Source of the DNA: Entomomonas sp945283395
GTDB taxonomy: Bacteria > Pseudomonadota > Gammaproteobacteria > Pseudomonadales > Pseudomonadaceae
Direction: 5' to 3'
Assembly: GCA_946480835.1 (NCBI GenBank)
Contig: CAMLLC010000006.1
Location: 1-64,000 of the forward strand
Length of the DNA: 64,000 bases
Both the position numbers and the translations under genes were made by a program. Of the stretch, positions 19,983 through 28,739 are shown in pieces. The stretch's first letter is position 1; the number at the start of each line of letters is the position of its first letter. A model generated the notes under the pieces. The model searched no databases, was not told the DNA's origin, and worked only from the letters and a program-made list of their open reading frames with translations.

Positions 19983-20921
19983 ATGGTTATTAAAACATAC
20001 AATACCTATTGCAAAGCCACTACATCTTGGCATTTAGAAAAAATTGTGAGCGAATTAAAAGCAGTAAGAGATGTTTGGCGTTCTGAACATGGCAGAACTA
20101 ACAGTGCAGGACGTGAACTCCCCTCTCGTACTATAATGAACGATATTATTGCTACTGTTACCCGTGCCCTTTTCCCTATGCGGCTAGGGCCTGCTGATTT
20201 ACGAGAAGAAAGCGAAGATTTTTATGTAGGCCATGCTCTAGATGAAGCTTTAAATGCTTTACGAAACCAAGCTTATTTAGAGCTCTGCTATAATGCCAAA
20301 TATTTAGGCAATCAAATAACCGATATTCATAAAGAAGCAACACGCCTTGTCCAACAATTTGCTTTTGCACTACCTAATATCCGTAAACTCTTAGATACCG
20401 ATGTTATGGCAGCCTATCATGGTGACCCCGCAGCACGTAGCGTAGATGAAGTATTACTATGTTACCCTGGGGTATTAGCTATCATTTATCATAGATTAGC
20501 CCACTTCCTCTATAGAGCAGGTTTGACCTTATTGGCAAGAATTACTTCTGAACTTGCTCATTCAGCAACAGGTATTGATATCCATCCTGGAGCACAAATA
20601 GGCGAAAGATTTTTCATAGATCATGGCACTGGCGTAGTCATTGGCGAGACCTGTGTAATAGGCAATAGAGTACGTATTTATCAAGCTGTCACTTTGGGTG
20701 CAAAGCGATTTATTGCTGATGAGTTAGGTAATTTACAAAAAAACTACCTTCGCCATCCCATCGTAGAAGATGACGTAGTTATTTATGCTGGTGCGACTAT
20801 ATTAGGTAGAGTAACTATTGGCAAAGGATCTACCATAGGCGGTAATGTTTGGCTAACAAAGAGTATTCCTGCAAATAGCAGTATAACTCAGGCCAGCACC
20901 CAAAATGAGGCATGCTGTTAA
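19983..20921 (+). CDS. cysE: Serine O-acetyltransferase, EpsC type
   Basis: Makes O-acetylserine from serine and acetyl-CoA, the first step of cysteine synthesis. The 312-residue chain has a long helical N-terminal domain, then the left-handed beta-helix of hexapeptide acetyltransferases. Key segments are SATGIDIHPGAQIGERFFIDHGTGVVIGET and RHPIVEDDVVIYAGATILGRVTIG. These carry the active-site Asp-His pairs expected for SAT. The C-terminus lacks the usual terminal Ile of enteric CysE. The long form (over 300 residues) matches the EpsC-labelled proteins of Pseudomonas. GGAG lies 8 nt before the ATG. Confidence 0.92.
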   Translation: MVIKTYNTYCKATTSWHLEKIVSELKAVRDVWRSEHGRTNSAGRELPSRTIMNDIIATVTRALFPMRLGPADLREESEDFYVGHALDEALNALRNQAYLELCYNAKYLGNQITDIHKEATRLVQQFAFALPNIRKLLDTDVMAAYHGDPAARSVDEVLLCYPGVLAIIYHRLAHFLYRAGLTLLARITSELAHSATGIDIHPGAQIGERFFIDHGTGVVIGETCVIGNRVRIYQAVTLGAKRFIADELGNLQKNYLRHPIVEDDVVIYAGATILGRVTIGKGSTIGGNVWLTKSIPANSSITQASTQNEACC

Positions 20922-20922
20922 C

Positions 20923-20951
20923 TAAAAAAAAGCGCTCTAACAAGAGCGCTT
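20923..20951 (-). terminator. 4.5S RNA terminator
   Basis: Perfect 8-bp stem AGCGCTCT / AGAGCGCT with a 4-nt loop, followed on the minus strand by a run of seven T. It also abuts the stop of the convergent cysE gene and could serve both. Confidence 0.9.
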
Positions 20952-20978
20952 AAATAATAAAAGAGATGATATAAATTA

Positions 20979-21091
20979 GGTGGCTACTCTAGCAGCCGCA
21001 CCTCGGCACATGAATTCACTACTATGGCTGCTTCCTTCCGGACCTGACCAGATTGATAGTTAATCATTGCGGGGGGACCGATAGAGTCGCC
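20979..21091 (-). ncRNA. ffs: Signal recognition particle 4.5S RNA
   Basis: Minus-strand sequence contains the universal SRP domain IV loop GTCCGGAAGGAAGCAGCC preceded by CAGGTCAG. The ends pair (GGCGACTCTA with TAGAGTAGCC) and enclose a hairpin of about 110 nt, the bacterial short form. It is followed by a strong terminator. It partners Ffh for membrane-protein targeting. Confidence 0.93.
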
Positions 21092-21245
21092 ATAAAGCAA
21101 TAATCCAAAATACGGTGTGTATTGTACTTATTTATTGAGAAGTTACAACCAAAATTTACATTTTTTTAGATTTTACTTTAACTAGCTAATTACTCCTAAT
21201 AATTGCTATCAGTTTACTGAGAAAATCAAATAAGTAATGCGTTAA

Positions 21246-22592
21246 TTAAAGAATATAACGGGTTAGATCCTCATCTTCTGCTAACTCTCCTAAATGAGCA
21301 TTCACATAATCTAGATCTATCAGAACAGGAGCTGCATCATTAGTTGCTAAATCAGTTGCACTAAAAGATATCTCCTCTAATAAACGTTCTAATAACGTAT
21401 GCAACCTTCTTGCCCCTATATTCTCTGTTTTTTCATTAACCTGCCAAGCAATTTCAGCAATACGTTTAATACCGTCAGGTTTAAATTCTATAGTCAACCC
21501 TTCAGTTTTTAATAATTCACTATATTGCTTAGTCAATGAGGCATGTGGTTCTGTTAGTATACGTTCAAAATCTTCAGGGCTTAACGCTTTCAATTCTACT
21601 CTAATGGGTAAACGCCCCTGCAATTCTGGCACAAGATCACTAGGTTTAGCTAAATGAAAAGCTCCCGAAGCAATAAAGAGAATATGATCGGTTTTTAACA
21701 TACCTAGCTTAGTATTAACAGTACAACCTTCAATTAAAGGTAGCAAATCTCTTTGTACACCCTCTCTAGAAACATCAGCACCTCCCACATTAGCTCGCTT
21801 AGCTACTTTATCAATTTCATCAATAAAGACAATACCATTTTGCTCAACGGCTTCTAAAGCCTTTGCTTTTAGCTCTTCCTCATTGATCATACTAGCGGCT
21901 TCTTCATCGCGTAGGATTTTGCGGGCATCTTTAATCTTTAACTTTTGAGTTTTACGTTTATTCTTATTCATCCCTGAAAGTAAATTCTGTAATTGACTTG
22001 TCATTTCCTCCATACCAGGGGGGGACATAATCTCTACACCAATAGAAGCAACTGCTACCTCTATTTCAATTTCCTTATCATCTAACTGCCCTTCTCTTAG
22101 ACGTTTACGGAATAATTGTCTGGTTGAAGAATCATTATTAGCTGCTGATGCTTCTTGTTCAAATTCACTAGCAGGACGTGCAGGAGTTAACAATGCATCT
22201 AAAATTCGTTCTTCGGCAGCATCTTCTGCTCTATGATTAACTCTTTGTATCTCCTGCTCTCTTAACATTTTAATAGCCGCATCAGCTAAGTCTCTAATAA
22301 TAGATTCAACATCACGACCAACATAACCCACCTCAGTAAACTTAGTGGCTTCTACCTTAATAAAAGGAGCATTTGCTAAACGTGCAAGACGTCGCGCTAT
22401 CTCAGTTTTTCCAACCCCAGTTGGACCTATCATTAAAATATTCTTAGGAGTTACTTCCGCTCTTAACTCGCTGGATAATTGCATGCGTCGCCATCTATTG
22501 CGCAAGGCGATTGCTACTGCTCTTTTAGCTTCTTCCTGACCAATAATGAAACGATCTAATTCATGAACTATTTCACGGGGTGTCATAGACAT
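21246..22592 (-). CDS. hslU: ATP-dependent protease ATPase subunit HslU
   Basis: AAA+ unfoldase of the HslUV (ClpYQ) protease, 448 residues. The Walker A motif GPTGVGKT is at 56-63, Walker B is GIVFIDEIDK and sensor motif GARRLHTLLERLLEE is near the C-terminus. The start MSMTPREIVHELDRFIIGQ and the C-terminal DLTRYIL, which docks into HslV, are canonical. A GGAG ribosome site lies 7 nt upstream of the ATG. It follows hslV by about 40 bp in one operon. Confidence 0.97.
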   Translation of the reverse strand: MSMTPREIVHELDRFIIGQEEAKRAVAIALRNRWRRMQLSSELRAEVTPKNILMIGPTGVGKTEIARRLARLANAPFIKVEATKFTEVGYVGRDVESIIRDLADAAIKMLREQEIQRVNHRAEDAAEERILDALLTPARPASEFEQEASAANNDSSTRQLFRKRLREGQLDDKEIEIEVAVASIGVEIMSPPGMEEMTSQLQNLLSGMNKNKRKTQKLKIKDARKILRDEEAASMINEEELKAKALEAVEQNGIVFIDEIDKVAKRANVGGADVSREGVQRDLLPLIEGCTVNTKLGMLKTDHILFIASGAFHLAKPSDLVPELQGRLPIRVELKALSPEDFERILTEPHASLTKQYSELLKTEGLTIEFKPDGIKRIAEIAWQVNEKTENIGARRLHTLLERLLEEISFSATDLATNDAAPVLIDLDYVNAHLGELAEDEDLTRYIL

Positions 22593-22632
22593 TTTCTAAC
22601 TCCAGATCCTTAATACTTTTCAAACGTTTTAA

Positions 22633-23160
22633 TTAGTTACAATCTAATTCTTCAATAGTCAAATTTTGATTGGTGTATATACAAATACTACCTGCGATAG
22701 TCAGAGCAGTTTCTGCAATATCCTTTGCAGACATATCCGTATGCATTAATAATGCCTTAGCTGCCGCTTGCGCATAAGGCCCCCCAGACCCCATAGCAAT
22801 CAACCCATCCTCAGGATCCAATACATCTCCATTGCCGGTTAAAATCAAGGAAGCTTCTTTATTAGCTACCGCTAACATAGCCTCTAAACGACTTAATGAC
22901 CTATCTGTACGCCAATCTTTAGTTAAATCTACAGCTGCCCGTATCAAGTGTCCTTGATGTTTCTCCAACTGTGCCTCAAAGCGCTCAAATAGTGTAAAAG
23001 CATCCGCAGTGGCGCCAGCGAAACCTGCAATAACCTGTCCATGATAAAGACGACGCACTTTTTTAGCGTTTCCCTTCATCACCGTATTACCTAGTGATAC
23101 TTGGCCGTCACCGCCCATAACTACTTTACCGTTACGACGTACAGAAACAATGGTGGTCAA
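22633..23160 (-). CDS. hslV: ATP-dependent protease peptidase subunit HslV
   Basis: N-terminal-nucleophile threonine protease. I place the start at TTG 23160, because the mature protein must begin TTIVSVRR with the catalytic Thr just after fMet. GGAGG lies 8 nt upstream. The longer frame beginning at 23175 would add five residues before the Thr and start inside the ribosome site. Motifs GGDGQVSLGNTVMK and GSGGPYAQAAAKAL are intact. Length is 175 residues, normal for the family. Upstream partner of hslU. Confidence 0.96.
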   Translation of the reverse strand: MTTIVSVRRNGKVVMGGDGQVSLGNTVMKGNAKKVRRLYHGQVIAGFAGATADAFTLFERFEAQLEKHQGHLIRAAVDLTKDWRTDRSLSRLEAMLAVANKEASLILTGNGDVLDPEDGLIAMGSGGPYAQAAAKALLMHTDMSAKDIAETALTIAGSICIYTNQNLTIEELDCN

Positions 23161-23283
23161 TGGACAATCCTCCAATTAATAAAATTTTAATTAATATGGG
23201 GGCTAAAAAATCAAGCTTCAAGTTTAAAAACTAATTTAATATGACAAATTATTAGCTTGATAAAATAATTAGCAAAACTGCTA

Positions 23284-23317
23284 AATAAAAAAGCCCTATA
23301 TTAAAACAATATGGGCT
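23284..23317 (-). terminator. Displaced terminator of tRNA-Met
   Basis: Hairpin AGCCCTATATT / AATATGGGCT with a minus-strand T-rich tail (TTTTTTATTT). It lies on the far side of the prophage, just beyond the left 22-bp att repeat. Before integration it would have lain directly downstream of tRNA-Met, so I read it as that gene's original terminator. Confidence 0.65.
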
Positions 23318-23330
23318 ATAAGAACTATAT

Positions 23331-23352
23331 ATTTGGTAGCAACGAGTGGACT
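23331..23352. repeat. attL: Left attachment site (copy of tRNA-Met 3' end)
   Basis: 22-bp exact direct repeat of 59545-59566, containing TTGGTAGCAACGAGTGGACT. The right copy forms the 3' end of tRNA-Met. The repeats bound a 36.2-kb block of phage genes with the integrase next to the right copy. I call this one attL by position only. Confidence 0.92.
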
Positions 23353-23398
23353 AAAAAAATAAAATAACTTATTGAAAATAAATATAGTTTATTTATGA

Positions 23399-23416
23399 TG
23401 TCGCCTTTTTGTCGCC
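23399..23416. repeat. Putative arm-type integrase site, left
   Basis: 18-bp exact match to 59406-59423: two direct TGTCGCC heptamers separated by TTTT. It lies 47 bp inside the left att repeat. Paired arm sites on both ends are expected for a tyrosine integrase with an N-terminal arm-binding domain. Confidence 0.6.
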
Positions 23417-23417
23417 C

Positions 23418-23888
23418 CTACTGTTTTAAGCAAGTCTTATTTACATATTTTTGAAGTGTATTAAGTTGCATTATAGCACTATCTCCGTCCTGAGTTATTC
23501 TGATAATTCGTTTAGCATTCTCTCTGTCAAGTTCGGCTCTTGTGGTTGCATTAACGCCGCTGGTGGTGGTTGTATTGGGGGGCAAGGCTGGACATTTGAC
23601 CTTGACGAACAGCCGCTTATGAGCATTATTAAGATCATTAAGCAGCCTATCATTCTCAGTTTTCGCATGTTGTAACTTCTCCTGATACTCTTTATCTATT
23701 TGTTGGATAGTTTTTAACTGCTGATTAGTTTTTTCAATGTGAGCTTGTAGTTGTTCAACACTTTTCTTAGCAAGATCCAGGCTAGTTCTTGCATTATCCC
23801 TTTGATCTTTTAATAAAGATAAATAGCCAAGCAGAACTATAAAAATAATAGCTATAATTAAGTATGCATATTTTTTTATAGTTTCCAC
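23418..23888 (-). CDS. Rz: Rz-type inner-membrane spanin
   Basis: Lysis protein that with Rz1 joins inner and outer membranes at the end of lysis. The N-terminus has one transmembrane anchor (about residues 8-26). A long Gln/Lys/Glu-rich coiled coil follows, then a C-terminal region TRAELDRENAKRIIRITQDG with DSAIMQLNTLQKYV, typical of Rz. The start is GTG at 23888 with AGGGG 6 nt upstream. It is the last gene of the lysis cassette (holin, endolysin, Rz) and contains Rz1 in another frame. Confidence 0.85.
   Translation of the reverse strand: METIKKYAYLIIAIIFIVLLGYLSLLKDQRDNARTSLDLAKKSVEQLQAHIEKTNQQLKTIQQIDKEYQEKLQHAKTENDRLLNDLNNAHKRLFVKVKCPALPPNTTTTSGVNATTRAELDRENAKRIIRITQDGDSAIMQLNTLQKYVNKTCLKQ
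23495..23668 (-). CDS. Rz1: Rz1-type outer-membrane lipoprotein spanin, nested in Rz
   Basis: 57-residue frame wholly inside Rz but in a different frame. It begins MRKLRMIGCLMILIMLISGC, where LISGC is a lipobox. The mature part is short and Pro-rich (PCPPIQPPPAALMQPQEP), the classic features of Rz1. An embedded Rz1 is the lambda arrangement. The ATG is at 23668 and the TAA at 23495-23497. Confidence 0.85.
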   Translation of the reverse strand: MRKLRMIGCLMILIMLISGCSSRSNVQPCPPIQPPPAALMQPQEPNLTERMLNELSE

Positions 23889-23890
23889 AT

Positions 23891-24325
23891 TTAGCCCCTA
23901 GCCATTGCTATAGCTCTATTAATTAGCTCACTAGAATAATAGTTAGAATAATCAATCCCATCTTTATTATTCTCTACTCCACAAATAGCCCTAATAAATA
24001 AAGCTAGTGCCTTATCTGTTAATTCTATAGGCTGATCTGGTTTGACCCCTAACTTATCGCATACCCTTTGAATATATCCTGCTGTGTTATTTTCTATTTG
24101 AGGTGCATATTTCGTTAATATTCCCCTCACAGTATTTAAATGATATTTGTTTTGATAATTTATTAATAATTTAGCCCCTGCCCTTATTCCATAAACAGCG
24201 CTTTCAAAACGACAGAATCTAGGCTCAATGGCTGGGTCATGTTCCAGCATACCCTGCCATTTATTATTTGCTTTGTATTCTATATTGCATGGATTGTTAT
24301 TTCTAATTCCTCTAGGTAAACTCAT
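23891..24325 (-). CDS. Phage endolysin, structural protein P5-like muralytic enzyme
   Basis: 144-residue protein starting with RGIRNNNPCNIEY, a motif shared by P5-type phage muralytic enzymes and lysozyme-like prophage lysins. A central RFESAVYGIRAGAKLL and ITKYAP-like segment (ILTKYAPQIENNT) follows. It lies between holin and Rz, so the endolysin role is well supported by context. There is no signal peptide, so release would depend on the holin. Its ATG overlaps the holin stop (ATGA). Confidence 0.75.
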   Translation of the reverse strand: MSLPRGIRNNNPCNIEYKANNKWQGMLEHDPAIEPRFCRFESAVYGIRAGAKLLINYQNKYHLNTVRGILTKYAPQIENNTAGYIQRVCDKLGVKPDQPIELTDKALALFIRAICGVENNKDGIDYSNYYSSELINRAIAMARG

Positions 24326-24672
24326 AAATAATCGTCCTCATCATTATAATCATGGCCGTGATGCGGCCTTTCTTCTGTTTGCTTGTTTAACAGTTTTATT
24401 AAGATTTCTCTGATTGTTTCTACCCCAATGAAACCAATTAACACAGCGATAGCAATGTCTGCCTTTTCAGGTAGATTAAAATAATCAATAATGCTAGAAG
24501 CGCATAACGTTAACGTCATGCACAAAAAAGCCTCAAGAAGAATGCGCGTAACTTTACGCACTCTTCTAAAATACATGATTCGAGCTATCGCTGTTATGGC
24601 GGCTATAAGTTCAGGATATTCTGAAATAGCCTTTAGTATAGAGTTCCAGATGCTGGGGTCCTTATGAGGCAT
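24322..24672 (-). CDS. Holin
   Basis: 116-residue membrane protein. It has two to three hydrophobic segments (ELIAAITAIARIMYF, ILLEAFLCMTLTLCASSI, IAIAVLIGFIGVETI) and a charged C-terminus rich in H, D and E. The size, gene position before the endolysin and ATGA coupling indicate a lambda-family type holin. I start it at ATG 24672, which overlaps the stop of the tail gene and has GGAGGG 5 nt upstream; an upstream ATG at 24684 is less likely. Confidence 0.8.
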   Translation of the reverse strand: MPHKDPSIWNSILKAISEYPELIAAITAIARIMYFRRVRKVTRILLEAFLCMTLTLCASSIIDYFNLPEKADIAIAVLIGFIGVETIREILIKLLNKQTEERPHHGHDYNDEDDYL

Positions 24673-26267
24673 CAGACCCTCCACACTTTTACTCGACAGG
24701 GGGCGGTTGCAATATTAGGTGTAACTAAACCCAATGAACCACCACACCTATTAGAAGCTACGGCTAAACCACTAGCACCTGTTTGAATAATAATTTTATC
24801 GGTCTCTATAGAGTGGTTGGCACTTATCCCCCAATTATCAATCCATCCAGTAGTTCCCCAAGACCCATTAACTAATATTTCCACTTCACAGAGTACAGGA
24901 GATTTAGGAAAAGGATTATTTTCTACATATCTATTATTAGCTGTTGCGACTGCAGGATTATCTGACGTACCATTATTAGGATAAATAATAGTAAATTTCT
25001 TATTGCTTAAATTCCCTTCTAAAATACTGATACGAGCTGCTATATTAGCGTAATCTGTCGCTAGCTGTTGTGCATCTGCTTTGCCTATTTCGGTTACTGC
25101 ACCAAATAATCGAACAATAAAACAACCTGTTATATTGATAGGCCGAGTTTCGGTTGCGCCCATGTTAACAGTATTGATTGCATTTAATATATTCCAAGAC
25201 GCCTCAGCATTATTCCAGCCGTCTTTAGATTGATGTAAGGCCGCAGCAAGCCTATCTTTAGCATTAAAAGCTGCTGAACCAACATTTCTAGTGTCTGGTG
25301 AATAACTAATCGGCACTTGCGCATCACCTATTGCGTCTTTTTGAATAACGCCATCACTTAACGAACCATTGCCACCACGCAAGAATAACGAGCCTAAACT
25401 ATCGGCATAGCTACCGTTATAATCGGGCATTCTAAAAAAACCTACTCGAGAAGTTGCTACATAGCAACCTCGCTTAATAGGATTATTAAGCCAGTCGTCA
25501 TTGGTTGTAGTAGGGACAACCCCATTTGCTATTGCGTTGGCTGCATCTAGGTAGGTGAGCATAGGTAGTTCTTGCCCGTCTGCTGCTACAAATCCAGCAG
25601 GGATGCTATTCCTATTAGGCCACCATAATGTAGTAAATAATGGCATACCTCTTTTTTCTAAATCTTCGCACTTTGAATCTAAGGTGCTGATAGCATTCCC
25701 TACTGTTTTTTCGGGATAAGCAAGCTGGTTGTTATAGCCTATCAAACCAGCTCCTTTTTGCTTGTCGCTACTGTCTGCTAAATTTGCAGCTAATTCTGTA
25801 GCCGTACCTGATTGTAAAGTGGTTAGTTTCGGCTGCCCTTGTTCGTCAAAGGCTAGAACTTTATTTGCTCGTTGATCTGCATCAGGTAGTGTATTAATGC
25901 CCGCGGGGTCTGTTACTTTTAATAATTGATCGTTCTCTTGCACCAATCCCTGCATTATCAAATAGATACGATCAAAATCTTGATTAACCGTTTTGGCTAG
26001 TAAATCGCCGTTATCTTGATAATCAGTTTCTCTGGTTAGTTTCACCTCACGTTTTAATAGTAAATTACCTTTAGGCGCTGAAATAAAAGTTAATTCTGAT
26101 TGAGGCTGCCCTAGATTTTTAAGCTTATAATAGCTAGGGTTAACTAACGTCTTGTCAATAAATACCTGTAGATCGCTGGCCGCAAGTAATAAGAAAGGAA
26201 TTGTATAGACGGTGGCCTTACCATCTGCTTGATATTCTTTAAATGTTAATAAGCTATTAACTGACAT
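24672..26267 (-). CDS. Tail fibre / tail spike protein
   Basis: 531 residues. The N-terminal 110 or so (FKEYQADGKATVYTIPFLLLAASDLQVFID, then DRIYLIMQGL) resemble the T7-type tail-fibre attachment domain. A central collar-like stretch (TTLWWPNRNSIPAGFVAADG...FFRMPDYNGSY...LFLRGG) and a C-terminal receptor-binding part ending PCRVKVWRV follow. It should set host range. The ATG at 26267 has GAGGG 8 nt upstream, better than the upstream starts. A copy of the late motif (26343-26360) lies 75 bp upstream, inside terL. Confidence 0.75.
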   Translation of the reverse strand: MSVNSLLTFKEYQADGKATVYTIPFLLLAASDLQVFIDKTLVNPSYYKLKNLGQPQSELTFISAPKGNLLLKREVKLTRETDYQDNGDLLAKTVNQDFDRIYLIMQGLVQENDQLLKVTDPAGINTLPDADQRANKVLAFDEQGQPKLTTLQSGTATELAANLADSSDKQKGAGLIGYNNQLAYPEKTVGNAISTLDSKCEDLEKRGMPLFTTLWWPNRNSIPAGFVAADGQELPMLTYLDAANAIANGVVPTTTNDDWLNNPIKRGCYVATSRVGFFRMPDYNGSYADSLGSLFLRGGNGSLSDGVIQKDAIGDAQVPISYSPDTRNVGSAAFNAKDRLAAALHQSKDGWNNAEASWNILNAINTVNMGATETRPINITGCFIVRLFGAVTEIGKADAQQLATDYANIAARISILEGNLSNKKFTIIYPNNGTSDNPAVATANNRYVENNPFPKSPVLCEVEILVNGSWGTTGWIDNWGISANHSIETDKIIIQTGASGLAVASNRCGGSLGLVTPNIATAPCRVKVWRV

Positions 26268-26281
26268 AAACATAACCCTCT

Positions 26282-27910
26282 TTAATAATCTGTTTGTACT
26301 GAATAAGTTCCTGCGCTTGGTCTCCAATTATTATTTAATTGGCCTTCCGTATTCCCGATAATTCGTGCAATTCGTACTGGGGTTTGTAAAATAGCGCCTG
26401 CTAAACTGTCGATATAGTCGTCTGGCTGGTCTTTTATGGCTGGATTGAAAGAGCGCATCTGATCTATAGCAGGACTGGCTAATACATCTTTATGCGCCCA
26501 AATAAAACCTGATTGTAAGGGCGGCTCTAATGCGTCTAAGATACGTTGTTGCTTATTAGTGGTTACGTGTTGCTCCCTAACTGCACAACCTGTGCCTTTT
26601 AGTGCATTTCTTAGAATGGGAGGAACAAATCCCCCTACCCCGTTAGTCTCTACTACCACACAAGGGATATTATATTCAATAGCTAGTTGTCTAGCTTGGT
26701 ATACCTGCCCACCTATAATGCGGTTGTTATCATCAAATTCTGCTAGCTCACCTTTGAAAGCAGTTGATACTTGCCAGTAGAGCTGGCCTTGTGCATCAGT
26801 TAATACTAGGTTAAATGCACTAGCATCGGCTTTTAACTTGCCACTTGAGCAATCCCAATAGGCAATCGCACCTACTATTTGAGTATCTCCTAGCCAGCAG
26901 CTAACCGTATTATTAGCCCTTTTGATAACTGGCTTGATGTTATAAGGCTTTAATTTGTCAGGGTTTAGCCTTGTTTCAGTAACAGGCTTAGCATGTAGTT
27001 GATATTGTGAATCCCATTTATTAATGGTCTCGGTTTCTTTTCTACGCTTTTCTAGTTCTTCAATGGGGAAGCGTTCAGGCCATGCTAAGCCAGCATAACA
27101 ATCAATGAGCGCATTAGGTGCCTCATTAAATATAAGGACATTATTCTTAGTAATCTTATAATCAACATCTTTTATAAGGGCTTTGGCAAATTGCCCTATT
27201 CCCATAAGGATATATTCAGCCTTAAAGGGGAGTTGATATGTTTTTTTTGTAGCCTCTTCTTGGCTTATTCTATATTCTTTTTCAAACATTTTTATGGTTA
27301 GGCAGTCAGCCCCCATTCTCTCTATACGATCATATAAGCTGTCGTAAGTGTGAGGTGTGCCTATAAATAGTTTTTTACCATTAGGGACTAGAATATGTGT
27401 TTGCTCGTCTAGGCGTTCCCGCATTTTTTCGCGCGCTTCTGGTGTTTGCGTGTTATTAGGCACTTCAACATCATCATTCTGGCATTCATCCGCCCGTGCT
27501 GAGGTGACATTAGATAAAATACCTCTTACATACATAGAAGCATTACGGCTATCATTTGCCCCACTCACCCACCATTGCTCAACCGTTCCCTGCCTCTCTG
27601 GTAGCATTCCCTTAGTTAACGGGTGCTTTCTTAACACGTTTTGAGTATCGCGGCTTGTCTTTCTAGCTGTCCCGTCCGTCTCTGATTGATGGAGGATGCG
27701 GTATTGTGGATTTTGATAAAAACACCATGCATTATAAATAGCTAATATGGTTGATTTACCAAAGCCACGGAAACAGCGCAATACGGCTAGTTTGCCCCTA
27801 TGCTCTAACCAATGACATACTTCAACATGGACTAAAGGCACTTGCCAGCCTTGCCTTTTTGCCCATATTAAAAAGAAAGTGAGTAATGAAACTTTCTTAG
27901 TGTCTGACAT
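26282..27910 (-). CDS. terL: Terminase large subunit
   Basis: DNA-packaging ATPase/nuclease, 542 residues. A Walker A-like CFRGFGKST is at 46-54, and ARADECQNDDVEVPNN holds the likely Walker B acidic pair. The nuclease half includes AYWDCSSGK and VETNGVGG with Asp/Glu residues spaced as in T7-type terminases, and SLAGAILQ near the end. It overlaps the upstream small-subunit candidate by 14 bp. It is followed immediately by the tail-fibre gene. Confidence 0.85.
   Translation of the reverse strand: MSDTKKVSLLTFFLIWAKRQGWQVPLVHVEVCHWLEHRGKLAVLRCFRGFGKSTILAIYNAWCFYQNPQYRILHQSETDGTARKTSRDTQNVLRKHPLTKGMLPERQGTVEQWWVSGANDSRNASMYVRGILSNVTSARADECQNDDVEVPNNTQTPEAREKMRERLDEQTHILVPNGKKLFIGTPHTYDSLYDRIERMGADCLTIKMFEKEYRISQEEATKKTYQLPFKAEYILMGIGQFAKALIKDVDYKITKNNVLIFNEAPNALIDCYAGLAWPERFPIEELEKRRKETETINKWDSQYQLHAKPVTETRLNPDKLKPYNIKPVIKRANNTVSCWLGDTQIVGAIAYWDCSSGKLKADASAFNLVLTDAQGQLYWQVSTAFKGELAEFDDNNRIIGGQVYQARQLAIEYNIPCVVVETNGVGGFVPPILRNALKGTGCAVREQHVTTNKQQRILDALEPPLQSGFIWAHKDVLASPAIDQMRSFNPAIKDQPDDYIDSLAGAILQTPVRIARIIGNTEGQLNNNWRPSAGTYSVQTDY
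26343..26360 (-). promoter_or_regulatory. Late motif copy b (upstream of tail fibre/lysis genes)
   Basis: Minus-strand TATCGGGAATACGGAAGG, one of four near-identical copies, all on the minus strand and upstream of late units. This copy lies within the 3' end of terL, 75 bp before the tail-fibre start. I infer a phage late promoter or activator site. Confidence 0.6.
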
Positions 27911-28229
27911 GCCGCGCTTCTATCTCTTTTAAAAGCTCGTTACCTGTCTTTTCAGCATTGGCAATCAGCGCGTCCATATCTTCATCTGATTTTGTATTGC
28001 CTTGGGTTGGCTTGGTATGTGTGTCTATGATGTTACCCACCCTCACTAAACACGCTAGCGTCTGCCCTGCTAGCTTGCGATCATAGATAGCATTACCTCT
28101 TGTCTCTCTGTCCATATCGCGCGGCTTTTGACCGTAGCCCGTCCAGTTCTCAGGGTCGCAATCATCGACCGCCACAGTTAATAGTTTGTCTTGTAGCTGC
28201 TCTAATTTATCTAGTTGTTCTGGCTTCAT
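27897..28229 (-). CDS. Probable terminase small subunit
   Basis: 110-residue acidic, mostly helical protein. It directly precedes and overlaps terL, the usual place for TerS. It contains WTGYGQKPRDMDRETRGNAIYDRKLAGQTLACLVRV. I do not recognise a family motif, so the call rests on position. GGGG lies 7 nt before the ATG, and late-motif copy a lies 43 bp upstream. Confidence 0.55.
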   Translation of the reverse strand: MKPEQLDKLEQLQDKLLTVAVDDCDPENWTGYGQKPRDMDRETRGNAIYDRKLAGQTLACLVRVGNIIDTHTKPTQGNTKSDEDMDALIANAEKTGNELLKEIEARHVRH

Positions 28230-28272
28230 ATAATTACCCCTGCAACAAATAAATTAAGGGTAATTGATCGAG

Positions 28273-28290
28273 CTTTCCGTGTTCCCGATA
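28273..28290 (-). promoter_or_regulatory. Late motif copy a (upstream of terminase genes)
   Basis: Minus-strand TATCGGGAACACGGAAAG, 43 bp before the terS candidate, in non-coding DNA. See the other copies at 26343, 44418 and 48220. Confidence 0.65.
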
Positions 28291-28474
28291 GATTGTAAAA
28301 TGTGAACAAGAGCTGAATTTAACATGAACCTTACAACCGTTTTAATAGTAAGGATATGAAATATAAAGTAATATTTTTGGCGGCTTTCTTATACAAGATG
28401 TTTAGCCAATTAGTAGGAAGTATAAATTTAACTAGGGATTAAATTTCTTTTAAAAAAGGGGAAAACCATTAGTT

Positions 28475-28702
28475 ATGTCTGATTTAAAATTTGCCATTAA
28501 AAAAAATGCAAAATTTAACACCAGAGCAGGAAATTCCATCATAGCTATTTCTAAAGTTTTGAGAGATAGTATTGATGCAGAGACTGATTTTAATTTGACC
28601 CATCAAACAAAAGATTCTCTGTTTGATGCTATTGAAATTATGGGGGAAAGCATCACAGATAAATCTGACAAACTACTAATTAATGAGGAAATTAAATCTT
28701 AA
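28475..28702 (+). CDS. Small phage protein, unknown
   Basis: 75-residue, mostly helical acidic protein (MSDLKFAIKKNAKFNT...). It lies on the plus strand among minus-strand late genes, so it is a probable moron. A GGGG stretch lies 13 nt before the ATG, longer than ideal. A hairpin follows its stop. I recognise no family. Confidence 0.5.
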   Translation: MSDLKFAIKKNAKFNTRAGNSIIAISKVLRDSIDAETDFNLTHQTKDSLFDAIEIMGESITDKSDKLLINEEIKS

Positions 28703-28713
28703 ATCTATTTCTA

Positions 28714-28739
28714 AAAGCTCTCTAACTTTGGGGAGCTTT
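28714..28739. terminator. Bidirectional hairpin between convergent small genes
   Basis: AAAGCTC / GAGCTTT stem between the convergent genes at 28475 (+) and 28722 (-). It has T-rich sequence on both outer sides. Confidence 0.5.

Noticed and set aside
24672..26267. Possible diversity-generating retroelement target at the tail-fibre 3' end
   Set aside because: The phage has a BPP-1-like gene (Bbp19), but I found no reverse transcriptase, no accessory gene and no template repeat in the window.
28356..28442. 28-codon plus-strand ORF MKYKVIFLAAFL...
   Set aside because: The ribosome site is too close to the ATG and the ORF is very short; not supported as a gene.
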